DNA from: Meloidogyne chitwoodi
Taxonomy: Eukaryota > Nematoda > Chromadorea > Rhabditida > Meloidogynidae
NCBI GenBank assembly: GCA_015183035.1
Contig: JACZZP010000004.1
Span: forward strand, 1,116,001 to 1,180,000
Direction of reading: 5' to 3'
DNA: 64,000 nucleotides
The notes below the pieces were generated by a model. The model ran no database searches, was not told the DNA's origin, and saw nothing but the letters and a program-made list of their open reading frames with translations. The position numbers and the translations under genes are program-made. This document shows, piece after piece, positions 10,732-20,452 of this stretch; position 1 is the stretch's first letter, and each line of letters opens with the position of its first letter.

Positions 10732-13700
10732 TCAATATTTTTTGTATACAAAAGTTCCTGTCCCAAAAGAGCATTGAGATGTTGAATTAGATGGATGTCT
10801 TCCACTACTCATACTTCCAGAAAATGCTCCACCACCTCTAAGTTCAGGAATGCTTGAATATGAGTCTGGAGTTAAAGCTGAATTCTAAAAATTAAAAAAA
10901 TAACATTATCATCAATATAATTAACAAAAGTGGGAAAGAAAGAATATTATTAAATAATTCTCTTTTTTATTTATAAAGCCAAATTCAGTTTTTTACCTGT
11001 AACCATCCAGGAACATATGCACGTAAAGAAACACTTCCTTCCTTTTCAGTACAATCCCATTTAGAGGCTAAATGCATTAAACAAAAACCAAAAGAAATAG
11101 AAGCAAAAGATAGCAATAAAGAAGAACTCCAAGCATTTTCAAGAGGAATTCTGTCTCTTTTACAATTTTCTTCAGCTAAAGAAATTCGTTCTTTAGAAAA
11201 ATCTTTAAGAAATTCGGGAACAATTTCTGTTTGTTCTTTTTTTGTAAAAACAGAATTAACATGTTCATTAATAGCTGTTTCTTGTCTCTAAAAAATATTA
11301 TTATGATAAAAAATTAAAAAATATTTTTGACCATTTTTTGTTCCATAACACAAACAGCATTATGGCTATGAGAATGAATTAAGAATGTAGAACTTAAAAT
11401 TATTGTAATTGGAGTTCCAAAAAGTAAAGTTAATCCTGTTCCAATAAGCAAACGTCTTACACGTTTGGCACGACTGTTTAAACGTTTAGTTGATAAATGC
11501 TCCATTGGACTATATCGATAGAATCGTTGATTTATTCCTTTTTTAAAAGGGGGAATATTATTATTATTTGAAAATATTGGTGCTAGTACAGTTTATGAGT
11601 TTAATGAAAGTTTGGCAAACAAATTTTGTTAAGGAATCAGTCTTAGTTAGTGATTATGAAAATGGGTCCCGTCATGTTTCCAGGACACTTTTCAAGTTTT
11701 TTTTTGAAGAAAATGGGAATTTTGGGCCAATTTTTATTACTATTTCTTTAAAAAACTTGGAAAGGACCCATAAATGTGACTGGGACCCATTTTCATAATC
11801 AGTAATGAGACTTGGACTCATCATAAATTGTACCAGAGCCAAAATATTTTCTTGCTTTTAAATAAATTAATTTAAAATATAAAAACCAATTAAAATAGCT
11901 AATAATGATAATAACATTGAACAAAGAAAAACAAGTAGAAGAATTAAAAGAACAAAAAGTGTCCATCCTGACAAAATTAATGGTGAAACTAATGAATGAA
12001 ATTGGTAGCCAATTTCTCTAATCATCTCAAACTAAAAAAAATAAATTAATTTAAAAATGATCAAATGTAAAAATCATTTTTCATTTTACTGACCTTTTTA
12101 AGTGTTTGTCCTCCTCCAGTATCTCCTGCTGTAATTTCTCTTTGTTCTCTTTCAGATATTTTAGTAGGCAATACTCCATTTTCCATTTCATCTTCTTCAA
12201 ATCCTTCTAAAGTCAATTCTTCTTTAAAAAATGTTTCTCCTTCATTTGTAACAATTGTTTGCCCTACAACAATATTTGATTGAATTGCTAAAAATTCTAT
12301 CATTGTTGAAGCAAACAAAATACATCCAAATAATAATAAAAGCCATAACGGAATATGAGCAAATAATAAAACACGAAAATTTGATTTTTTGTTTGGATGT
12401 TGTCTTTGATTTGGATGATTAATTCCAGCTACTGATAATGATGATTTCTAAAAATATTTTGATTAAAAAAAATTATTTGAGATAAATAATTAGGGCTGTG
12501 CAAAACATGCAAATGCATGTTTTGCATGCGGATATGCCACGATATGAGAAGCTCAAAAATGGTGTTTTTACGTTGGTCCGAGTTGTTTAGGACCCGGTTC
12601 TTATAGCATATTTTTGCATATTTTGGCACTTTCGTGCATATTTGCATATTTTGCATATTTGAGCAATTTTTGCATATTTTGGGGCATATTTTGGCAATTT
12701 TTTGTGTATTTTTTAAAATTTTGGTGTAGAATTGGGTAAAATTCAAAATATTTTTTGGCATTTCGTTTTTATATACTATATTTACCTATTAATTTTTGTT
12801 TCTCATACCTTACTTTTTATATTTTCTCTATTCTCTTTTTCTCTAACCAGTTCTCTTCGTGTCCGAACATTCTTACTCCCGTTGACAGAGAGGGCATAGC
12901 AAACAGAAGAAAAGTGTCTATGTGCTAAGTGTCCAATCTGGTAAGTTAAGCAACGGTGGTAACTCAAGTTCGATTTTTTCGAGGAAAAATGATTTTTTTT
13001 GTCGGTTTTTAAAATTTTTTAAACTCAAAATTATTTATTTGGAAAAAAATGACGTCGACAGATATTGAAAGAAGTTTTTCGATTTACAAGAATGTTTTGG
13101 CTGAAAATAGAATGAGTTTTGATCCTACAAATTTAGAAAAATACTTAATATGCAATTTTGAAAGGCGAAATTAAATTTTATGTTATTTTTTGCAATAAAT
13201 ATTTATTTTTAAAGCACATTTTCGCAATTTTTGATGCATATTTAGTGCATATTTTGGACATTTTTTGAGCATATATATGCGCATATTTTGCGATTTTCCG
13301 TGCATATTTTGCACAGCCCTATAAATAATATATCAAAATTTAAATTTTTTACATTAATTTACACAGCAAATATAACTATTTTAATTTTAAAAGACCTGTT
13401 TTTTTTAATAAAAATAAACAAAAATTATATTTGTTTAAATAATATTTAATATTTACTTCATCCAATTTTTGTGTTGTCTCAAAAAAACGACTAAAACGAA
13501 GACGTGCTATCATTGTAAATAATAAAAGAATACTTAATACTGTGGCAATTAAAAAAATAAGTAAAGTGGACAGCAGATTTGGCTGTGAAGGTAAATATAA
13601 ATCCAAAAAAGTTGGCGATAATAATCCAGCAATATTTTGCTTTAAGAAGAAAAAAAATAGATATAATTTATTTTTTATTTATTTTTCTTGTTTACTTTAT

Positions 13701-13809
13701 TTTCAATTGCCTGATGAAGAGCTTGCTCATCTCTTAAAGGCTGAATTGGAATAAACTTCTCCTGAATGGGTAATGCTAATACTGAATGCCACCAATTATT
13801 AATAAGCAT
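10732..13809 (-). CDS. Unrecognised multipass membrane protein
   Basis: I do not recognise the family. The gene starts at ATG 13807-13809 (MLINNWWHSVLALPIQEKF) and ends with TGA at 10732-10734. Exon 1 is 13696-13809 and exon 2 is 13457-13639, joining in phase after AIENK. Several hydrophobic segments are probable membrane spans: LLIFLIATVLSILLLF (exon 2), LLFAHIPLWLLLLFGCILFA (12290-12390), a Leu/Ile-rich stretch near 11880-11960, LLIGTGLTLLFGTPITIIL (about 11400-11470) and SSLLLSFASISFGFCLMHLA (about 11050-11130). A long acidic loop lies at about 12080-12260. The tail is Ser/Gly-rich. Two transposons sit in its introns (11579-11840 and 12491-13321). Exon limits in the middle are approximate. 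Confidence 0.75.
11579..11840. mobile_element. Intronic MITE, 8-bp TSD
   Basis: This 262-bp insert is flanked by perfect AAAATATT copies at 11571-11578 and 11841-11848. Imperfect inverted ends (GGTGCTAGTACAGTTTATGA against GGCTCTGGTACAATTTATGA) and an inner inverted pair around ATGGGTCCC are visible. The 8-bp duplication fits hAT-type mobilisation. It lies in an intron of the membrane-protein gene. Confidence 0.8.
12491..13321 (+). mobile_element. hAT-family relic with 8-bp TSD
   Basis: The terminal inverted repeats are TAGGGCTGTGCAAAA at both ends, flanked by perfect TAAATAAT copies at 12483-12490 and 13322-13329. The subterminal regions are crowded with TGCATATTTT-like repeats, the usual layout of hAT transposase binding sites. 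The interior keeps a transposase C-terminal exon (13049-13174) but no catalytic core. It lies in an intron of the membrane-protein gene, in antisense orientation to it. Confidence 0.9.
13049..13174 (+). pseudogene. hAT transposase C-terminal (hATC dimerisation) fragment
   Basis: This 41-codon frame contains DIERSFSIYKNVLAENRMSF and ends NLEKYLICNFERRN before a TAA stop. That is the recognisable signature of the hATC dimerisation region at the extreme C-terminus of hAT transposases. The BED zinc finger and RNase H-like core are absent from this 831-bp copy, so it is a remnant of an internally deleted element. The ATG at the beginning is probably an internal codon. Confidence 0.85.
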
Positions 13810-15890
13810 TTTTTATTTTTAAATTTAATTATAAAACCTTAAAAAAATTAAAAAAAATTTTCACTAATAAAAATTTGATAGTTGCCTTAAATTTAAAAGA
13901 AAAAGATTTAAGTTGTTTAAACTCAAACTTTATTTAGAGATAAAAGCCTTTATTATGATAATTAATTAAATAATAACATAAATTTTTATTAACAATATTT
14001 ACAAATTGCATAACTAAACAACAAAAATTAATTTGGTGGTCTTTTCTATATATTGAATATAAAAATAATTAAAGATGAAACAAAGAATTTGGGTCAACAT
14101 GCCAATAAACAACACTGACACAGACAGAAGAAGAAAAAATGACAAAATGAAGAAGAAATTGCAAAAATAATGGGGAAGAATATATATTATTTTGTTGTTG
14201 TTTGGAGATGGGGAAAATAAGATATATTAAGAGTGTGTTGAAGTATTGGAGTGGAAAATAAATAAATAAATAAATGAAGAGAAGATGAGCATGGAAAAAT
14301 ATATAAGGTAAATTAATAACTGAGTCTATTTAAATAAATATAATAGGTATTATATAATATGTATATCTAATTATAAGTAATTGCAGATATGAAAATGTAC
14401 AAAGAATTAAAGATTATTTTGTTTAAATTAAAAGAAATTTTTTTAAATTAAAAAATAAATAAATAAACTGATTGCATAAAAAATTAATCGTTTGAGGATT
14501 AAATTTATTCAGAAATATCAGAGATTAATTGAATGGTTAATGACCAAATGATTACTGTATTATTAAAGTCTCTTAAGAAAAATTTATTTAAAAGACAGAA
14601 GAGTTGGAGGCTTTTGATTATCTAACTAAAAAATAATTATAGAAAAGAAGTGTATGTACATTATATAAAACGAATTTATTAAAAGGAAAAATAAACAATC
14701 TTAAAACTTGACGGATACGAATATAAGGAATGAAGAAAAAAGTAAAATAAATAAGAGATTGAGAAAGTAAATGCGATCATGCGAAAGGATAACGCCCAAG
14801 GCAAATTAGAAATCTGCAGGTTATATTTATCCCATTTCTCTTTTTTTTTTGCTGACGCAAACAAACCGGCAAAAGGAAAATAATTTTAATTATAAAAATG
14901 TTTCTATTTTGCTGTTATAACCATTATATAAAATTAACCGAGAGTTTATAAGATAATTAATGAATTATTTGATCATTCTTTTATTATTTGATCAGAAATA
15001 AAATTAATAAATTTAACAAAAATTATATAAATAATAAATAAATATGTGAACCAAAAGTTTCAATATTTAAGAAAAATTAATTTTTCATCTTGTGCCTTTA
15101 ATCTTAAAAGTCAGTGACTAGCAGCTGGATAAAATGAAAAATTAAATAAAACGAATAATATAAGAAAATGAAAATTGAAATACGACTGAGGGATGGGATA
15201 AATTCTGTCAGTAAAAAGAAAATTTTATTTTTATCGAGGATTTTGAAGAAATAGAAAGAAAGTCAGTTGAAAGAAACAGGAAGAAAATGATCGTTTATAC
15301 TCGGCTGGAAAACGATCAAAAACAAAATTTTATGTAAAGGGTCAACGCCAAATGCCTCTACCAACCAACCTTTCTTCTTTTCTACCAAATTTCACTTTTT
15401 AATCTTGCAAAAATCCAAAAACTTGCACTTTCGTCTCTAATCGTCGCTACTTTTATATTTAATCTTTTTGTTACTACAAAGATGATGGATGGAATTTAAT
15501 ATATTTTTCTATCCTTTTAAAAATTAATCTAGGTTTTAATTAAAAGGGAATAATTTAGAACAAAATAGAGTAAAAAATTAATTAAAGGTAAATTTAATGT
15601 CTAAAACGAAGAATATAATTATTATATATTTGTAATTAAAATATTTAAAAACATAAAATAATTAAACATAAATTTAAATTAATTAAATATTATTAACTCA
15701 ACACTCTCCAAAACTTATTTTTTTGATATTTTGAAAAGTTCAAGGACTTTGAACATTTTGAGAAAAACGGATATATTCGCGGATACCCACGGTCGGATCT
15801 AGGAATTTGAGACACGGATATAAAACTGATACGGATATAGACCCCCGGATAGATCCGGAAACGGATACCGAAATTCTTATCCGCGTCCAC
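13810..15890. other. AT-rich intergenic region
   Basis: No convincing gene was found. Around 15700-15890 there is a repeat with several GGATA(C/T) motifs (CGGATACCC, CGGATATAG, CGGATACCG) ending in GCGTCCACCTCTG, which looks like one end of another transposon. The element at 15900 is inserted next to or within it. Confidence 0.5.
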
Positions 15891-15899
15891 CTCTGTTTT

Positions 15900-16578
15900 G
15901 GTTAGCCGACAGTTGCGGACCAGCATTTGCGGACAGACACTTTCGGACTCGCACTTTCGGACCGACATTTCCGGACCGACTTTTGCGGACCGGAACAAAT
16001 AAAAAAAATAAATTAAAAAATAAAAGGAAAATTATTATTTATTTTTAATTCATTTAATTTTTTTAATTAATTTAAAAATGTTCCCAGTCATCAAATCTAT
16101 TGCTTGCAAGTCGATATTGTAGGGCATACAAATGTTGTAAAATTTGTTCATTTGTCTGGACTGGGATCTCATCAAATGCAATTACTAGATTTTTTATATT
16201 TTGATCGTTTTGTCTATAAATTCTGGAACGTGATCGAAAGCAATTCCTCTGGTTGGATCGAGTTCATAAACACGTATACGATCATTCATGATGCGTTCCT
16301 CATCTTTTAGCATGGAAATAAGTCTGAAATTACAAAATAACTTATGTTCCAAAAATGGATATTTACCTTGATAGTGGAGGGTGATCTTTCATAAAACTCG
16401 TAATAATCAGTTATTTATGCTTATTTATTTAGTAGTTATAAATATAATTTTCCTTTTATTTTTTAATTTATTTTTTTTTATTTGTTCCGGTCCGCAACAG
16501 CGGTCCGCAAATGTCGTCCGCAACAGTAGGTCCGCAGATGTCGGTCCGAAAGTGTCGGTCCGCAAATGTCGTTTAACC
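15900..16578. mobile_element. Mutator-like MITE with captured gene fragment, 9-bp TSD
   Basis: The arms 15900-15990 and about 16480-16578 are inverted copies made of repeated GGTCCGCAAATGTC-like units, with ends GGTTA...AACC. Perfect 9-bp duplications CTCTGTTTT lie at 15891-15899 and 16579-16587. The middle (about 16090-16400) is less AT-rich and reads as a spliced coding fragment on the minus strand, unlike a normal transposon interior. This is the architecture of gene-capturing Mutator-like elements. Confidence 0.8.
16090..16402 (-). pseudogene. Captured gene fragment of unknown origin, frameshifted
   Basis: On the minus strand a first piece ends with DHPPLSR at 16367. A 43-bp GT-AG intron (16324-16366) follows, and the second exon stays in frame with LISMLKDEERIMNDRI and GIAFDHVPEFIDKT. 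The frame then hits TAA near 16195. In the neighbouring frame the coding look continues (NLVIAFDEIPVQTNEQILQ, then LASNRFDDWEHF), so a one-base frameshift at about 16205-16215 best explains the break. The retained intron indicates capture from genomic DNA. I do not recognise the source gene. Confidence 0.55.
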
Positions 16579-16587
16579 CTCTGTTTT

Positions 16588-17442
16588 ATGGTAAGACATA
16601 ACAATATTTGTTAAACAACTTAATAAATATATTATTATTGATTTATCAGAAATATTTAAATTAAATTTTGGAACAACAATTCTTGCAATACTATTCATAA
16701 AAAGACCAATAAAATTAAATAACATAATAATTGATAATTATCCTTTTTATTTTTGGAAATAAAATATAGTTCCTTTTATTTTATAATGAATACAAAAATT
16801 ACAGATATTTTGTAACAGGTTAATTAGAAAAATATATACTATTCAACTTATAAAAGTTTAATAAGTTATTATAGTTGACAAAATCATCACAAAATAATTC
16901 ATTAGAATAAATAATTTTAATTGGTTATGCATGAATGATTAATAAATATAATTAGTAAGTACATATGTGACATTAAAATGTCTGAACAGATATATTTATA
17001 TAATAGTATTACATAATAAAAAGCGATCAAGCAGATAATTAAATATGTATATAATTAATTCATTTTTGCTCAAAAAGATTTATTTTCTTTATTCTTCTTA
17101 TAAAGAGTGTTACAAAAAATTTCTAAACTTTAATAGTCATTTTGTAATTTTATAAATTATTTTATGACAGATTTTATACACTCAAAAGATTTATTATTTT
17201 CATTTTAATTCTATAATATAAATGTAACTAGTCCACAGCGTGACTCATAGCACCAACACCTTCAAGAAGACTGATAAAATACGCGGTTTATATATTATAG
17301 TATCAAATTTTCAAAAAATTAGTATAAAAGCTCTCCCATTTTCTCTTCACCCAATTAGTTTACTATAAAAGGAAAGACAGACCAATTCTCATTTATATAA
17401 TTGGATTATTATTTATTTATTATTAAAATTTAGTTAATTAAT
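16588..17442. other. AT-rich region upstream of the serpentine receptor
   Basis: No gene was seen. It contains the upstream region of the receptor that starts at 17443. Confidence 0.5.
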
Positions 17443-20041
17443 ATGACCACTTTATCTTTTGCCCTAACTTCTACAAATAATAACCCTAGTAGTACGACTT
17501 TAGGTACAACAACAATTAGGACATATTGGATAAACACTACTAAACCATTTGAGATATCATATGTATTTATTGTGATGATACCATTGATTATTGCTCAGTT
17601 AATCATAATTGTTTTACTATCAAGACTTATTTTCTACGTTAAGTAGTAACTTTTGATTTTTATCCAAACTATATAAAATTAAAATATAATAACGCGTCGC
17701 GCCTGCTGTGGAATGGTGCTGGCTAGGGCCTCTTCTACTGGGGTATTTAGCGGGACATTATCATAGGAACCCAAATCCTATTCAGCAGCGCCAAGGGTTG
17801 ATCAAGTCCTTGGGCATGCCGAAGCATAGATGTAATACACAAAGATGTTAAATGCCTTTATTCATAGGGAAAATGGTACATAGTATATTGCACAATAATA
17901 TAAGATGAGAACCACACTAACTGACTTAATATAACTGGGAAATGTGCGATTAAATATGAGACTAAAATGGGCGGATAAATATATGCTGGTAAAGCGAAAT
18001 AGTGTATAATGAAATATATCAGACATTGCTCTTTACCCTTAGGTGACTAATTCCCTCTTACAATATTAATATTGGAAAATGTTCATTGGTTTAAACCAGG
18101 GCTGGGATCGTCAAAAATCAAAGTAAAAGTACAAAAAAGTTTATTTAAAAGTACATAAGGTACAAAATTTTCCAAATTAAAGTACACTCCAGATTTTATT
18201 TTAAAAAATTTTTTTTGTTTAAATTTATATTTTTTCCCAGGTTAACGGTTTACATAATTTTTAGAGACCCATATATTCCGTTACGAGTTGGATTTTCGGG
18301 ATGGGTAAATTTTAAAATTTTCAGGTCATTTACAGCGCCGCAGGCGAAAATTTTTTAAATTAACTGCTCTCTTGTTGCCAAAAATTCTCTCTTTTTAGCG
18401 CCGCAGGCAAAAAAATTTAAATTATTGCAGAACTACAAGTTAAATAGTAGAGAAAATTGGAAATATTTACATTTTGCCAATCTAATTTTTATTAATTTCG
18501 CAAAAATTTAATTTTTTATAAAAAATATCATTTAAAAGTACGTACTTTGATTAAAATACATTTTCAATTTTGAAAGTACAATAGTCAATTTTAAAGTATT
18601 GTACTTTCATTTAAAGTACGAATCCCAGCCTTGGTTTAAAAAAATATTTAAAAAAGTGATTTAAGTTATTTAATTTTATAAAACATATATATTTATTAAG
18701 TCATTCCTCTACTATAAAATTGAGCTTTTCAATGTGGACATATTTTTTGTTTCATCTGATTTGTACTTTTACTTGTATAGCATATCCAATTTGTGAATTT
18801 ATTCGTTGGAAATCCCTTGATGAAACAATACGAACTTTTGATCTTCGCACACCGGATGAACAAATTGTGTTATTTTGGACTGGAATATGGCAATTAAATT
18901 ATTTTGCATGTGCACCAATTACAACATTTATTTTAATGCTAGATCGTTGTTTAGTTCTTTGGTTTAATGGAGGAAATGGTAATAAATATCTTGAAACATT
19001 TTTCAAATGGATTGGAGCTTTTTGTCTGACAATCTTCTATGTAACGAGTTTGATATTTTATTTGAATGAACTGCCATTAAATCGAAGTAAAATAAATAAA
19101 TAATAACAAATATAGTTTAATGCCAAATTTTAATAATAATAATTTTAAAAAAATTCTATTTAAACAATTAACTAATTTTATATTAAAAGATGACTAAATT
19201 ATAATTTAATTATTTATTTCTTTCTTATTGTTAGCTGCTTCACAAACTTGTCGTTATGTAGATTGCTTAATGTCTGTTAATAAAAATAGAGTTCAACTTT
19301 TTATTAAAAATATATTTGGAATTGCTAATCTTATTTTCTGCATTTTTTTCTTTTGGTCTTTAAAACACTTTTCGAGTCAATCACAAACATCAGCTAAAAT
19401 TTTGGTTCAAAAATGATTTTAATAAAAATTTATTTTATTTATAATATTTTTAGAAAAATCGTATGGTCAAATTTGCAATTTATATGGAAATTCTTTTTGA
19501 AGTCATACCTGGATTTTTTTCAATTCTTATGAATCTTTTAAGTTTTTTTACCTATTAATAATAATATTAAAATTAACTTTAAAAGAGTATATTTTTTAAT
19601 TTAATTAAAAAAATAGGATTTATATATTTTTTTATTTTTTCAGGTTCCATTCATACTTGCCGTTTCTATATCTAATGAAATGGCAATTACCTTATGTACT
19701 ATTGTAAGTTATATAAACATTACTAGCGAAGTTGGTCACCCTTCTGCAAAACTCTTCTCAATTATATAATTAGATTTTTTAACCTAATATATTCTTTGCT
19801 TTATTATTATAGATTAGATATTTTTAAATTATTTAGTTATTTTTAATTAAATTATAAAAAATTATATAAATAATACCAATATTTAAATTAAATTAATCTT
19901 TAGGATGCTGCAATTTGTTCTATTTACTACACTTATATATTTGGACATAAACAATCAACAAATATTAAGCCAGTTTTAATTATTAAAACACAGAAAGCAG
20001 TTACAACTACAAATAATAGAATGAGTAATATCGTTAAATAA
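17443..20041 (+). CDS. Serpentine (7TM) receptor, probably a nematode chemoreceptor
   Basis: The spliced reading gives a multipass receptor. Exon 1 (from ATG 17443) has an extracellular Thr/Asn-rich N-terminus with NTT and one membrane span (ISYVFIVMIPLIIAQLIIIV). After a transposon-laden intron of about 1 kb, the exon from about 18700 carries two or three spans, with ACAPITTFILMLDRCLVLWF as a likely TM3. Later exons carry FGIANLIFCIFFFWSL, a span near 19480-19550 (EILFEVIPGFFSILMNLL) and VPFILAVSISNEMAITLCTI. The last exon begins DAAICSIYYTYIFG and ends at TAA 20039-20041. I cannot assign it to a named subfamily. The first intron junction is the least certain part, because the phase at the GTTAAG donor was not matched to a clear acceptor. 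Confidence 0.7.
17693..18060. other. Less AT-rich intronic block of unknown nature
   Basis: This block differs sharply in composition from its surroundings (for example ACGCGTCGCGCCTGCTGTGG near its start). It contains no long frame and no paired ends that I can define. A solo LTR or a truncated transposon would fit. Confidence 0.3.
18096..18632. mobile_element. MITE with CAGGGCTGGGAT-type ends, in a receptor intron
   Basis: The left end reads CCAGGGCTGGGATCG and the right end is the inverted form ATCCCAGCC. A 10-bp direct repeat TTGGTTTAAA flanks it (18086-18095 and 18631-18640). Part of that repeat may belong to the terminus, since CAGGGCTGGG-type ends with 8-bp duplications are typical of hAT elements. 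The subterminal DNA is full of AAAGTACnnnn repeats. The interior carries two inverted copies of the GCGCCGCAGGC module. Confidence 0.75.
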
Positions 20042-20099
20042 ATACAAATGATTAATCATTAAAATTTTAATTAAAAAATAATAAATTTTAAATTTGCTA

Positions 20100-20305
20100 T
20101 TATATGGTGTACAGAAAATTCCTCTCCTGAATATTCCTTTCACAATCGGAAGATGTGTATCATCAAAACGTGATCCTTTAAAATAATAGAAATGTCTTCC
20201 ATTCGTTATTAAAGAATAAACAGAACCAAAATTTGTTGTATTTTGTCTCCATCCTCCACCCGAAAAAGGTCAAAATATCATTAGTGCAAAAAACATTTTT
20301 TTCAT
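20100..20305 (-). pseudogene. Possible small secreted-protein gene with in-frame stop
   Basis: From ATG 20303-20305 the minus strand encodes a signal-like MKKMFFALMIF, then a TGA. The same frame then continues as SGGGWRQNTTNFGSVYSL and later GIFRRGIFCTPYN without further interruption, running toward the antisense end of the receptor gene. Either a broken exon or an unrecognised intron would explain this. The function is unknown. Confidence 0.3.
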
Positions 20306-20452
20306 AATTCAAATGTTGTCATAATAAATTTCAAAAATTATTATAAATTACGAAGAAATAAATAAAAAAATAATTTAATAACAATCTAGAAAAACCACAA
20401 AAAAATCTAAAGAGAAGATTCAATAAAAAGATTCAAATTTTATTTTTCCATT

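Noticed and set aside
11568..11798. Plus-strand 76-codon frame in an intron
   Set aside because: It lies almost entirely within the 262-bp MITE at 11579-11840 and shows no domain.
12429..12761. 110-codon minus-strand frame rich in Ile/Cys/Met
   Set aside because: It falls in TGCATATTT-type subterminal repeats of the hAT relic, and the repeat periodicity creates the frame.
15693..15998. Minus-strand 101-codon frame
   Set aside because: It runs across two repeat ends (GGATAC repeats and GGTCCGCA arm units) and has no family resemblance.
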